Shown here piece by piece: positions 43,561-53,812 of a DNA stretch of 64,000 nucleotides. Made by a program: the position numbers and the translations under genes. Within the stretch, counting starts at the first letter, position 1. The number at the start of each line of letters is the position of its first letter. Under the pieces are notes generated by a model, which did no database searches, was not told the DNA's origin, and worked only from the letters and a program-made list of their open reading frames with translations. The DNA comes from Tenodera sinensis. Its lineage: Eukaryota > Arthropoda > Insecta > Mantodea > Mantidae. The stretch is taken from positions 315,612,128 through 315,676,127 of the forward strand of contig CM060964.1 in the NCBI GenBank assembly GCA_030765045.1. Reading direction: 5' to 3'.

Positions 43561-44580
43561 TTTTTACTTCAGATTATTTAACTATGTCAACTGAAAATAG
43601 TGAAAGCTAAAAATAGACAAAGAAAAGTCTTCTGGGAAAATAAACAAATGGTTTTTTCGGAAGAGGTATTCAATATTGCATTCATGCAGACGATTATTGC
43701 TCATTTTATAATAAATGCTGACAATAAGTATTGAATAAAATATGACGATCAGTGTGTTTAAACATTGAATTTAATCATTCTCTGTTTTGTTTGTGATTTA
43801 ATCTGCTATGATCTGTTATTGTGTAGTCAGTTAATTCCTGTGAGTTTACACAGCATTATTCACGTTTCTGCTATGCATTTGGTCACTACGTGGGCAGCGG
43901 CACTAAAAGTGGCATCACTGTTGTCTCCACGGGTTGAAACGTCAATCACCAACTAAGGGTGTGCAGATCGTACAATATGTTTAATTGCTGAGTAATGGAA
44001 GAATATGGGTTTACCATAGACAGTATTACCTAAGTGAATTTAACCATCATAGCTGTAGCACTGAGATAAAAAATGTTTTGCAGTAATTAGACACTTACTT
44101 GGCAAGCATGACAATTTTGTTGGAATTTCAGTGTCTATGAATGTGTATAGGATTTTCTTTAAAAGTGAGCTTAAGTTTTCCTAGTTATTGAATTCAACTA
44201 TGTGCAGATTGCTTAAGAAAATTCAAAATTTCTAACACTAATTTTATTAAGCTCATGTAAAGTACAGCTCATACAGTTTCCTGCTCCTTTGATTTATCCT
44301 GAGTATACCTTTAAATATGCACCAAAAAAAAAAAAGAGGAGGGACCTGTAAGAAGACAAAAGGGCCAAAAACTAACTCAACATCACAAAATCAGACTCCA
44401 ATACGAAAGCAAATGCTTCATTACAGAACACTGTGAGTTGAATATCTTTATTATAGTCTGCATAATTCAAGACAATGATTTGACATTTCACCGAAAGGTA
44501 CAGGTGACACAGCCATTTATTGCTAACACATGGGAGAGCTTGCTATGTTTACAAGTGGAAAAAATAGATGATAGTGTTGA
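43561..44580. other. no recognisable gene
   Basis: Apart from the inverted-repeat end at 43936-43954 there are only short ORFs; nothing identifiable. Confidence 0.4.
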
Positions 44581-44581
44581 A

Positions 44582-44624
44582 CTTATTAGTAATAGTAATC
44601 TTTATTTCCATTTCCTTTACAAAT
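44582..44624 (-). mobile_element. 3' tail of the 47.3-48.5-kb LINE
   Basis: On the minus strand TTTGTAAAGGAAATGG, AAATAAAGA and TTACTATTACTAATA follow on from the LINE sequence that ends at 47286. This is a LINE-like end with a short tandem tail, separated from its body by the palindrome. Confidence 0.6.
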
Positions 44625-44729
44625 TATATACATTTAATATAAGTGCTGAGGCTTTCACGGCCGGCATTATCAACTATGTTAAGTAGATTTTCCGGGTTTG
44701 TGGGCCGTGGTCGAGTTGGATTACCTTCC

Positions 44730-44768
44730 TCCGACGTTTCGCTGAAAACTGCGTCCAGCATCCTCAGG
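44730..44768 (-). ncRNA. hammerhead-like motif, left arm of palindrome
   Basis: On the minus strand: CTGAGGA, T, GCTG...CAGC hairpin, GAAACGTC. This is the best box and GAAA match in the window. Stem III would be tiny, as described for Penelope hammerheads, which are thought to act as dimers. Confidence 0.55.
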
Positions 44769-44939
44769 GTCAACCTCTGTTATTAGTGGCTGCACATAAA
44801 CTAAAGTTCACTGCAAACTTTCATATTCATCTTTGTTTGTTATTAGTGTCCTTGGTAACACAAATTTTTCACGATCGCTCGTTCTCATGAATACCAACAT
44901 GAGATTATCGATCTCAAAATGTCGGCAAATGGGACGTCT

Positions 44940-45965
44940 CTGATCCTGGTATAAAGGAGAAACCTTTACGTGTCTCGGGTTTTCTTCTCCCTCTTATTAG
45001 AGCCGGGAGCCAAGTTTTGCTTATCTGCTGTCTCTCTTCTTTTCCATTGTAGGAGTTTTTATGCATAAAAATCTCTATCGCTTCCCGAGTCAAGCGAGCC
45101 TGGTAGTGGCTTGTCCTTGAGAGTACCTCCGTGTCTTTGTAATTCACGTTGTGGCCGAACAACAGAGTGTTCTACCACCGCTGACTTGTCCGTCTGCCCC
45201 AACCGGCTATGTCTTTCATGTTCTTTTAGTCGAGTGCTGATACTCCGCATGGTGGTGCCTATATATACTTGTCCACAGCTACATGGTATTTTGTAAACAC
45301 CGGCTGTGCAGTGTGGATGTCTTTTATCCTTAACGGAGTTAAATCTTTGACTTTCTTTGTTGGCCTATAAATAGTCCTAATGTTGTACTGTTGCAGCAGT
45401 CTTCCTATTCAGTCTGTTACCTTATGGATATATGGTAAATAGATGGTACTCAGGGTTTGCTTCCTCCGGTCTTTTTGGACTGACGGGTACCTCGGATGGA
45501 GAGCTCTTGTAATTTCCTTGTATGTATAACCGTTGCTGATGAGGGCCTTGTTAAGATGTCGGATTTCTTTATTCAGCTTTTGTGGCTCACAAATCTTCTT
45601 GGCCCGTTCGGAAAGGGTTTTGATTATGCCCAATTTTTGTCTTGGATGATGGTTCGAGGTTTTATAGAGGTACCTATCAGTATGAGTAGGTTTGCGATAA
45701 ACTGTGTGACCCAGACGTGAATCAGCTTCTCTTGTCACTAGGACATCCAGGAAAGGAAGACTGTTGTCTGTTTCCTTTTTCATGGTGAACTGTATGGCAC
45801 GGTTTTGGCTATTTAGATGATGAAAAAAGGCTTCTGGTTTTTCTTCCCCATGGCTCCAAATAATGAAGGTGTCATCCACATACCTAAGCCAGGTTTTTGG
45901 TTTATATGTAGCGCTTCTTCCTCAAACTTCTCCATGAAAAAATTTGCAACTACCGGGCTTAAAGG
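44940..45965 (-). pseudogene. Penelope-like RT C-terminus and GIY-YIG, left arm
   Basis: Open from about 45.9 kb (MDDTFIIWSHGEEK) through VYRKPTHTDRYLYK to a stop after HKVTD at about 45410, where the right arm has CGA instead of TGA. GIY-YIG sequence follows (PCSCGQVYIGTTMRS, DKSAVVEHS), then a 2-base loss near 45.17 kb shifts the frame; the C-terminal tail is at 44914-45160. The protein is 5' truncated: the RT fingers and most of the palm are absent. Confidence 0.85.
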
Positions 45966-45969
45966 GCAG

Positions 45970-47029
45970 CCCTTTAAGCCCGGTAGTTGCAAATTTTTTC
46001 ATGGAGAAGTTTGAGGAAGAAGCGCTACATATAAACCAAAAACCTGGCTTAGGTATGTGGACGACACCTTCATTATTTGGAGCCATGGGGAAGAAAAACT
46101 AGAAGCCTTTTTTCATCATCTAAATAGCCAAAACCGTGCCATACAGTTCACCATGAAAAAGGAAACAGACAACAGTCTTCCTTTCCTGGAAGTCCTAGTG
46201 ATAAGAGAAGCTGATTCACGTCTGGGTCACACAGTTTATCGCAAACCTACTCATACTGATAGGTACCTCCATAAAACCTCGAACCACCATCCAAGACAAA
46301 AATTGGGCATAATCAAAACCCTTTCCGAACGGGCCAAGAAGATTTGTGAGCCACAAAAGCTGAATAAAGAAATCCGACATCTTAACAAGGCCCTCATCAG
46401 CAACGGTTATACATACAAGGAAATTACAAGAGCTCTCCATCCGAGGTACCCGTCAGTCCAAAAAGACCGGAGGAAGCAAACCCTGAGTACCATCTATTTA
46501 CCATATATCCATAAGGTAACAGACCGAATAGGAAGACTGCTGCAACAGTACAACATTAGGACTATTTATAGGCCAACAAAGAAAGTCAAAGACTTATTTA
46601 ACTCCGTTAAGGATAAAAGACATCCACACTGCACAGCCGGTGTTTACAAAATACCATGTAGCTGTGGACAAGCATATATAGGCACCTTCCATGCGGAGTA
46701 TCAGCACTCGACTAAAAGAACATGAAAGACATAGCCGGTTGGGGCAGACGGACAAGTCAGCGGTGGCAGAACACTCTCTGTTGCTCGGCCACGACGTGAA
46801 TTACAAAGACACGGAGGTACTCTCAAGGACAAGCCACTACCAGGCTCGCTTGACTCAGGAAGCGATAGAGACTTTTATGCATAAAAACTCCTACAATCGA
46901 AAAGAAGAGAGACAGCAGATAAGCAAAACTTGGCTCCCGGCTCTAATAAGAGGGAGAAGAAAACCCGAGACACGTAAAGGTTTCTCCTTTATACCAGGAT
47001 CAGAGACGTCCCATTTGCCGGCATTTTGA
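45970..47029 (+). pseudogene. Penelope-like RT C-terminus and GIY-YIG, right arm
   Basis: Open 46057-46725 (MDDTFIIWSHGEEK, VYRKPTHTDRYLHK, VYKIPCSCGQAYIG). A one-base gain just after YIG (about 46.69 kb) shifts the frame. The remainder, with KEHERHSRLGQTDKSAVAEH and the SYNRKEERQQISKTWLPAL tail, runs in the next frame to 47029. The left arm has a stop here instead, so the two arms were broken by different mutations after they separated. Confidence 0.85.
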
Positions 47030-47173
47030 GATCGATAATCTCATGTTGGTATTCATGAGAACGAGCGATCGTGAAAAATTTGTGTTACCAAGGACACTAA
47101 TAACAAACAAAGATGAATATGAAAGTTTGCAGTGAACTTTAGTTTATGTGCAGCCACTAATAACAGAGGTTGA

Positions 47174-47211
47174 CCCTGAAGATGCTGGACGCAGTTTTCA
47201 GCAAAACGTCG
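47174..47211 (+). ncRNA. hammerhead-like motif, right arm of palindrome
   Basis: CTGAAGA, T, GCTG...CAGC hairpin, then CAAAACGTC. The left arm has GAAACGTC at this place, so the invariant G is lost here and cleavage is unlikely. Confidence 0.5.
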
Positions 47212-47285
47212 GAGGAAGGTAATCCAACTCGACCACGGCCCACAAACCCGGAAAATCTACTTAACATAGTTGATATATACATTTA

Positions 47286-48470
47286 CATACTTGTTACTAC
47301 ATTTAGTTGCTGATTGCCCTTGGGCCCATTAGGTTTAAACACTGAGGTTGTCGAGCTAATGGGTCCCCATTTACATCTTATCTAAAATACATCTTCATTT
47401 TCGTTATATTTACTTATCTTCCTTAACCATTTGGCTCTTACTTTGCCCAAAAAGTTCCCAATTTTAATTAAATGTTCCCTAGTTTTTACACTCATTAACT
47501 TCATTGCTCGAATTTCATTTGGTAGCCTTGTCCAATCTTTTTTACCTATCCTCCCCCAAGCAACCTAGTTTCTTCACATTCTAAAAGTAAATGCCATTTT
47601 TTATCCCTTTGTTGGCATAATGGGCATTTCTATAGGTCCCTTCCTCTTCGCAACCCTTTCAGTTTCACCACCCCTGTTCTGGCCCATGCAAAGCCTTCTC
47701 TTGCTGCTTTATCACAAATGTCTACATATTTTTCCCTGTTCCAGCTCACTTTCATCTCTCTATAAACTTCCAGTGAGCTTTTCAAATTGAAACTTCCTAT
47801 CATTTCTTGCCTTTCAATATCTTCCGTTCTTAGCCTAAGTTCTTTCCAAAATCCACTTTGCAATAATTCCCTGTTTTCCCACATGTCACCAAACCCTATT
47901 TTTAGCATCATTTCCTTTATCTTGTTTAGCCATGAATCTTTCTGATTTAGTATTTCCTGTACTATCAAACATTGACGTAGAATATTCTGCTCATCTAAAC
48001 TCCTAATTCTCGCCCAATATTTTAACACCCTTTCGACCATTATCCCTCTAGTTCCCAGTCTTCCCAATTCTGCTTGTGCCACTCCATTTGGTGAAGCTCG
48101 TGGTAAACCCAAAACTTGCTTGCAAAAATTTCTATGTATCACATCCATATTTGCACCCCCTTCCTCCAAACCCCATATCTCCACCCCATGCAGCATTTTT
48201 GCTTCTACTAGGGCTGTGTAAATTCTCTCCAGCTGTTTTATTTGCATTCCTGGTAATTTATCTAGGCATGCTTTAATAGCTTTTAATGCAATTTAACCTT
48301 TAGCCAATGCCATTTTCTTCTGCTCTTTCCACCCTCCCTTACTGCTTAATCTTACTCCTAGATAATAATCAAATGTATTGATCACCTCAATTTCTTTTCC
48401 TTGCCAGACCATTTCTCCTCTTTTCTTAACTTGTTACCTTTCTTAAATACCATAATTTGCACTTATTAAT
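47286..48470 (-). pseudogene. LINE ORF2 C-terminal part, 5' truncated
   Basis: The main open stretch (48247-47630) has LERIYTALVEAKMLHGVEIWG, FCKQVLGLPRAS and WARIRSLDE, the region after the RT palm in LINEs of the CR1/RTE-like type (partial quotes). Upstream, in broken frame, WQGKEIEVINTFDYYLG extends to about 48.47 kb. Downstream CPLCQQRDKKWHLLLECEE is a C-terminal Cys/His motif. The 3' untranslated region continues across the palindrome insertion to a TACTATTACTA-type tail at 44.58-44.60 kb. Stops and frame changes inactivate it. Confidence 0.75.
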
Positions 48471-48664
48471 GAAACAGCTGCATTGTTATTTGTAGTGGGA
48501 TACAATCACATTGGCTGTACACAGAAACAATAACAAAATAAATCTACATTCAAAGGATGGAAATGAGCATATAATTATTAATAGCCTAAAGCAATATGTC
48601 CACAAATAAGGTGTATCTTTGAAATATTGACATTTATTCTAATGCTGCTATCTGAATCACTTTC

Positions 48665-48910
48665 ATCAGTGTTGTTGTTAGCTAATGCTGGATTTCTGAC
48701 AATGAAGTCATTAATCCTCTTGCACTCCAATATTTTTCACTGATGGATGGGGCGCTAGAAGTGGCAGGGCATATTTGAAGGTGGTCTCTGTCCATTTCCT
48801 CTTGCAAATCACATAGAGGATAGAGTGGTGAAGAATATATCCCAATTCCTTTCATCAGTGTTGAAGCTGCTATGTGATAGCCAATGTTGCTGGTCACCAT
48901 TGTCATAATC
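48665..48910 (-). pseudogene. LINE ORF2 C-terminus fragment
   Basis: A minus-strand frame with LCDLQEEMDRDHLQICPA and KYWSARGLMTSLSEIQH then a stop. The last 70 bp are the sequence also found at 20.61-20.68 and 30.47-30.53 kb, which fixes the identity of those repeats as LINE 3' ends. 5' truncated at about 48.91 kb. Confidence 0.7.
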
Positions 48911-48939
48911 CAGTTTAATTTACCACAAAAATGATAAGC

Positions 48940-49590
48940 TGTTCTATAACTTCTTCCAAAACATCTTCATTTCTTGTGCAGCTCTTTGTTTGAATCACTG
49001 CTATGTTCCTATTTTCAGCCTCTTCTGTCAGCTTTATTATTCAGACACGACCTTTTCTTTTAGCCCAAAATTACTCAAATGGGTTAAAACGTCAAGGAGA
49101 AAGTCCATATGCAGGAATGCCATCCTTTACATACCTTGGAGAGCAGTTTATTTACTTTCACATGTTCCTTTTCAACAATTCCTCCTTCACTGAGGTAAAT
49201 AGAACACTAAATTACATTTTTTTTTTCTTGTTCCCATTGTTGTTTTCTATCACAAATTATGATATCCATACTTGGCATTGTGTATTTGTATATGGCCTGT
49301 AACCATTTAAGAAATGTGTTACAATTATCCTCAAGATAATTTATTTTATTTTTATTTTCAAAAGGCACGAATTGGAAACAAAACCTGATGTGATTCCATC
49401 CTCTTTACCCAACTGCAGATTTATTGTCCCTTACAGCACATCTTCTATCCAGCCTTTGGTGACAGCATGAGTGTCACTTATCCAAGGCTCACTGCCAAAG
49501 AATACTTCAAAAATCATGGACGAGTATTACTTGAAGGAACCAGCAGAATCAGGCACAGATGTCCAGCTTCTCCATCATCAATTTGTTGCC
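48940..49590. other. no recognisable gene
   Basis: Mixed sequence left of the large DNA transposon. Short open frames (for example around 49.0-49.3 kb) show no family that I know. Confidence 0.4.
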
Positions 49591-50023
49591 AATTGAGGAG
49601 CGTTTTTTAAATACTCGACAGATGCAAAATTTTACAAAATTGAGTTATATAAAGTATCAGCATAATTTCCACCTTCTGCATTGTTCTGTGAAATCAGATT
49701 TTGCAAAATTCGATTCATGTCCTGTGTAGAAGGTAGGGAATATTAGCAGTTTTTTCAAAACTCGATAGATGTAATTTTATGATTTTATGGTACAGTGTGT
49801 AGCAACCTCAATTCTATGAAACGCATGTTGGCATTAACTGCCATCTCATGTTGCGATTCTTGGAATTCTCAATCATTTCTGCAAGCTTTTATAAAGTGCT
49901 GCATCATTGACAATAACTGTGAACTCAGGTTGTGCACTTGGATTTCACACATATTTCTGCAAGGTTTGTTATACTTACAAGGCATTTTATTCTTAGTTGA
50001 GACATTGCACTGTACTATGCACA

Positions 50024-52256
50024 ATGGATAGGAGCTCAGATTGTGAAACCGTACCAGTCATAGAATGCGTGGGAGGTAGGAATTTCAAAAACAAGGAAAG
50101 GAAATCAAAATGCAAGTCAAGGAAAGCTCATACTCCAGTAATTACATGTTCACATGGTCTCGAGTGCACTCCATGAAATCCTAAAAGTAAAGGGCATAAG
50201 CACTGTGATGCAGCTGATTTGACTTATAATGATATAAGTGGATTTCACCAACACCTTTCCATGTTCAACAAAATAGATCAAGATAAATCCCTTATGAAAT
50301 ATGAGTAATACATCTAATCACAGAGTGGGGAAGAAAGAAGCTGCAAATAGAAAGCAGACTGTTAGAATTAAATACAGTGTGAGAACTAATGATGGCCGAT
50401 TATTGTCAGTAAGTGCTCTAAGCTTTCAAGGAATCATGGAGGTGTCAAAAGATAAGATTATCTCTCCTGGCTAGAAAATTTCACTTATCTGGGAATGCAC
50501 CAAAGGAAACCAGAGGAGGTGACAAAACAGGAATATTACATAAGGGCATTACTGCTGCTATAAAGCAAGACATTAAGAAGTACAGATGTAGAGAAAGCCA
50601 TTATGGAAGAGCAAAATCAAGGAGAGAATATTTACCCCCAGAACTTAACATCGGAAAAATGTGGATCAACTTTTGCAACGAAAGGAGATTAAGAAATCTA
50701 CCAGTCTGCTCATTAAAAAATATAAACACATATTTTATAACTTCTTCAATCTTTCATTCCATACATCACACACTGGCACATGCTCAACCTGCAAAATGGG
50801 ACTGATGAAGATTAAGACAGAGGCAGATGTGGAAAAGAAAAACGAACTAAGAACCATGTACAGACTGTACAAGGTGTGTTCAAAAATATTTTATCAGTTA
50901 TTGAAAGAGGAAAATGCCAATGCAATCACTATGTGCTGTGATATGGAGCAGAATCAACCAATGCCTAAACTTTCTGTTATAGTCTGATTTTTAAAAGAAG
51001 ATACATGTTAAATGCCAGCTTCTCCATGTGGAGAGCTGCAGTGTTGTCAATAAGCAGATAGAGATAACCATCAATACTCGAGACATATAAACAAACGTTC
51101 AGGTTTGTCTCATGGCAACGAAAACATGCACATGTAATCTCTAGTAGCCTGCTATTAAAGCAAAGGTAATTTGTTCTCAATACCAATAAAGTAATTTGAA
51201 TTCACTGTGTTTTTTCATCTTTACAGGTGCAGTAGGCTAACAACACATTATGCAACTGAACAACCAAACAAGTTCCATTCCCCTCACTAGCCTAACGATA
51301 ACTGACCTGAGCAGTAAACTATTTATCAGTGCGGCTAATGTGGCAACCTTTGTTTATGTTTCCATAGCAACAACCTTCCCCTCTTACCCTTAACCCCCCC
51401 TTGCTTGACTGCTGCCATGTATCTTCTTTTAAAAATCAGACTATAGCAAGGTATTCCTATGCAAGGTAGGTGTGGCTGTATAATCTATGCATAACGATTC
51501 CATCTAAAATCCAGAACAAAGACATTTCCTTGTATACATGGTTGAAAACTGAATCTGCTAAAGGCTGCAACCATGTTGCCTCTGCTTTGCACCACTCCTT
51601 GTTGGAACTGGAAGAAAGGATGTCCAGCAATACTTCTTCTGCCATTCATTTATTTTCACACTCTTGTGCTAGTCAGAACAAGAATAGTGTGATGATGTTC
51701 ATGCTTATTGCTTTCCTGGAGAAGAGTAAACAATTTTTACGCATTACACATAGCTACCCAATACGTGAGCACAGTTATATGCCTCCTGATAGTTTTCAGC
51801 AGCATTGAAAAAGAGTTAACAAAAAAAAAAAAAAAAAAAAGAAGAAGAAGAAGAAGAGAATATCTTGAGCCCAGATGAGTATCATCAGATATTACAAAAT
51901 CATGGCTCTGAAAGTGTTGTTCAGACTGGAAAATTAAGGACTTGAAAGAGAGTGCAAAACAAACACTGAAGTCAAAGCTTCCTTTCAAAATAAATGCCCA
52001 GCAAATCATAACATATTCCAAGTAATCAAAGAGACCATAAGATATGGTTAAAATACATATTCTGCTTTGCCTGTGGAGGTGGATGTGATGAAACTGCGCA
52101 GCAAGTCCTGCAGTGAATTTCTGCTTCAATCTCAAAATGTTCCCAAAATTAATAGAGTAAGCAAAGAAAAAGGATGTTCAAAACCTAGCTAATTTTTTTG
52201 AAATTCCAGAAACTGCAAAAGAATTTTATAAAGATGTACTAGAAGATACTAATACA
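50024..52256 (+). pseudogene. putative transposase with SCASQNKN motif, broken
   Basis: Starts around ATG 50024 (MDRSSDCETVPVIEC). A 108-codon open piece (50661-50987) has YNFFNLSFHTSHTGTCSTCK and MCCDMEQNQPMPKLS, like the first catalytic Asp (FDMEQ) of an RNase H-like fold. A MITE interrupts at 50980; removing it restores the frame for several codons. The next piece (to 51808) has LYNLCITIP, TWLKTESAKG and LFSHSCASQNKNS, where relatives would have SDxCxxQNKN, and then YPIREHSYMPPD. Poly(A)-like and broken frames continue to a stop near 52.26 kb. Related in layout to the genes at 10.4 and 25.2/33.5 kb. Confidence 0.6.
50980..51443. mobile_element. MITE with perfect terminal inverted repeats
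   Basis: The first and last about 28 bases (TAGTCTGATTTTTAAAAG...) are exact reverse complements, and TA flanks both sides (50978-50979, 51444-51445). The 464-bp element has no ORF of its own. It splits the transposase-like gene, whose frame runs on when it is removed. TA duplication suggests mobilisation by a Tc1/mariner-type enzyme. Confidence 0.85.
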
Positions 52257-52422
52257 GGTTAAAGGGCTGCCCCAGTGGCATGGTTGGTAGAGCACCTGCC
52301 TGCTGTCCTAGGGGTCCCAGATTCGATTCCTGGCAGGGGGGTAGGAATTTTTCTCCAGCCAAGATTATTCCCCATCCTTCCCTGAGTTTCGAAGTATGAA
52401 TGAAAGTGTGAATTCAACGTAT

Positions 52423-52797
52423 TGTCGCCCATTGCATTATTGTCGGCACTACCACAAAGGAGCCGAAGGGAAGAGACAGAGAATGGCCGCATTGTTGGGG
52501 CGCTTGCTGAAAGAGAGAAAGGGATAGAGACTTCTGGAATTTTCTGCTTTGTATTTCAATGCAATAATAACTGAACTTTCCTGAAGTTTCCAGAATAGTG
52601 CCTGGGAGATATAAATAGTGGTAAAGTGTGAGAAGGGACAGTTTTTGTGTTACGAATACGGAGCCGTGCTGTTGGTGAATCGGAAAAGACTTTCTTGCTG
52701 TTGCAACGAGTGCAAAAAGTTACTGTTTACGGAAATAAAAGTGTTTCTTCATCTCGACTACATCTGTCTTCTTTACTTTACACCCACCAAAGTCACA
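52423..52797 (+). repeat. left LTR, family A
   Basis: 375 bp. Contains a TATA-like GATATAAATAG at about 52608 and an AATAAA signal at about 52734. Promoter and polyadenylation functions are inferred from their usual place in LTRs. Confidence 0.95.
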
Positions 52798-52798
52798 C

Positions 52799-52816
52799 CA
52801 GTGTCAGAAGCGGGAT
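52799..52816 (+). promoter_or_regulatory. primer-binding site, tRNA-Leu type
   Basis: GTGTCAGAAGCGGGAT (52801-52816), preceded by CA instead of the expected TG, matches the complement of an insect tRNA-Leu 3' end (known as TGGTGTCAGAAGTGGGAT) with one further mismatch. It abuts the gag start at 52817. Confidence 0.75.
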
Positions 52817-53812
52817 ATGACGATGGAGGCTACATTGGTGAGCTTTTTACAAGAGCTGAAAGCAGAGATGAAGACGGCAAACGACAACATCGCTGCCCAG
52901 CTGAAAGAGATGAAGACGGAGCTATCGGCGAAAATTGACGAGCAACTGGCTGGCGTAAGGAAGGATGTGAAAGAGCTCGGTGGAAAGATGGAGGATCTCG
53001 GCCAACGCGTTGACGCCCTGGAGAATGTCGGGGAACGGCTTAGCGTTCTCGAAGACAGGGTCGACGGTAGCGCCAAGGAGCTAAATGCAATGGTGGAAGG
53101 GATGCTTAGTGAAAAGCTCAAGAACTACAAGGCCGAGGCTCCAGCACGCGACACAACATCGACGCGCGTCAAACCACCGCAGTACGATGGCACGTCAACG
53201 TTTGAGGTCTTCCGCCGTCAATTCGACACAGTGGCCAAGCACAACAAATGGTCGCCAGAAGAAGAGGCCGCGCAGCTGATAGCCAGCCTCCAGGGACGAG
53301 CCGCAGAGGTGCTGATCGCAGTCCAGACAGCGGCGGCGCCCAAGGACAGCTGGGAGGCCCTGGAGAACCGGTTCGGAAACCACCGCTTAGCCGCAGCCTA
53401 CCGCAGCCAACTGAAATCTAGGTTGCAACTGCCAGTGGAGGCGCTGCAGGAGTTCGCCCTGGCAATCGAACAGCTGGCCAGCAAAGCCTTGGTCGACCTC
53501 CCCTCCGAATTCGTATCCCGAGAAGCCGCCTATACCTTCGTCGACGGGGTACGCGATGCCGAGATACGTCAACGCCTGATGCTCGGCGACTACAAGACCA
53601 TCCAAGAGGCACTAACGGCCACATTAGGGATGGAAGCGGCCAAAGTGACGGCTACCCCGACCTCGAAGACGAGGAGTGTCCGCTACGATGAAGACCGCAG
53701 ACCAGTCCAGGGACGCCGACGAAGACCAGGTGGCGTGTGTTGGGGGTGTGGCCAGCCGGGACACCTGATGAGAGACTGCCGGCACCAAGAAGAGCAGCCG
53801 GAAAACGAGTAA
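52817..53812 (+). CDS. gag: gag polyprotein, Ty3/Gypsy family A
   Basis: 331 codons from ATG 52817 (MTMEATLVSFLQELK). Residues about 8-110 form a charged coiled coil. A capsid region follows, PPQYDGTSTFEVFRRQF to about residue 280, with the typical YDG and retrotransposon gag motifs. Near residues 308-321 there is one CCHC knuckle, CWGCGQPGHLMRDC, which binds RNA. The ORF is intact. Its TAA stop overlaps the first ATG of pol as TAATG (53810-53814); the pol frame is also open upstream from 53737, so either a -1 frameshift or stop-start coupling could express pol. The start was chosen because it follows the primer-binding site directly. Confidence 0.95.
   Translation: MTMEATLVSFLQELKAEMKTANDNIAAQLKEMKTELSAKIDEQLAGVRKDVKELGGKMEDLGQRVDALENVGERLSVLEDRVDGSAKELNAMVEGMLSEKLKNYKAEAPARDTTSTRVKPPQYDGTSTFEVFRRQFDTVAKHNKWSPEEEAAQLIASLQGRAAEVLIAVQTAAAPKDSWEALENRFGNHRLAAAYRSQLKSRLQLPVEALQEFALAIEQLASKALVDLPSEFVSREAAYTFVDGVRDAEIRQRLMLGDYKTIQEALTATLGMEAAKVTATPTSKTRSVRYDEDRRPVQGRRRRPGGVCWGCGQPGHLMRDCRHQEEQPENE

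Larger units (their letters stand above)
42613..43954. repeat. 19-bp inverted repeats about 1.3 kb apart
   Basis: AGTTGGTGATTGACGTTTC at 42613-42631 is the exact reverse complement of 43936-43954. Related sequence (ACGTGGGCAG) lies inside each. The outward-facing GAAACGTC suggests two ends of a small element with a hammerhead-type 3' core; flanks diverge immediately outside. A SINE and a fold-back lie between them. Confidence 0.55.
44637..47273. mobile_element. palindromic pair of Penelope-like elements, head to head
   Basis: A 2.6-kb near-perfect inverted repeat. The centre is at 45968 (AGGGCAGCCCT), and arms of about 1.3 kb run out to 44668 and 47273. Each arm encodes, outward, the C-terminal part of a Penelope RT and a GIY-YIG endonuclease and ends with a hammerhead-like motif. 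The 12-bp sequence TATATACATTTA is present once on each outer side (44625-44636, 47274-47285), so the palindrome entered as one unit. The left end carries 30 extra bases. Confidence 0.9.

Noticed and set aside
44438..44686. 82-codon plus-strand ORF
   Set aside because: Crosses the LINE tail and the palindrome insertion site, so it cannot be an old gene.
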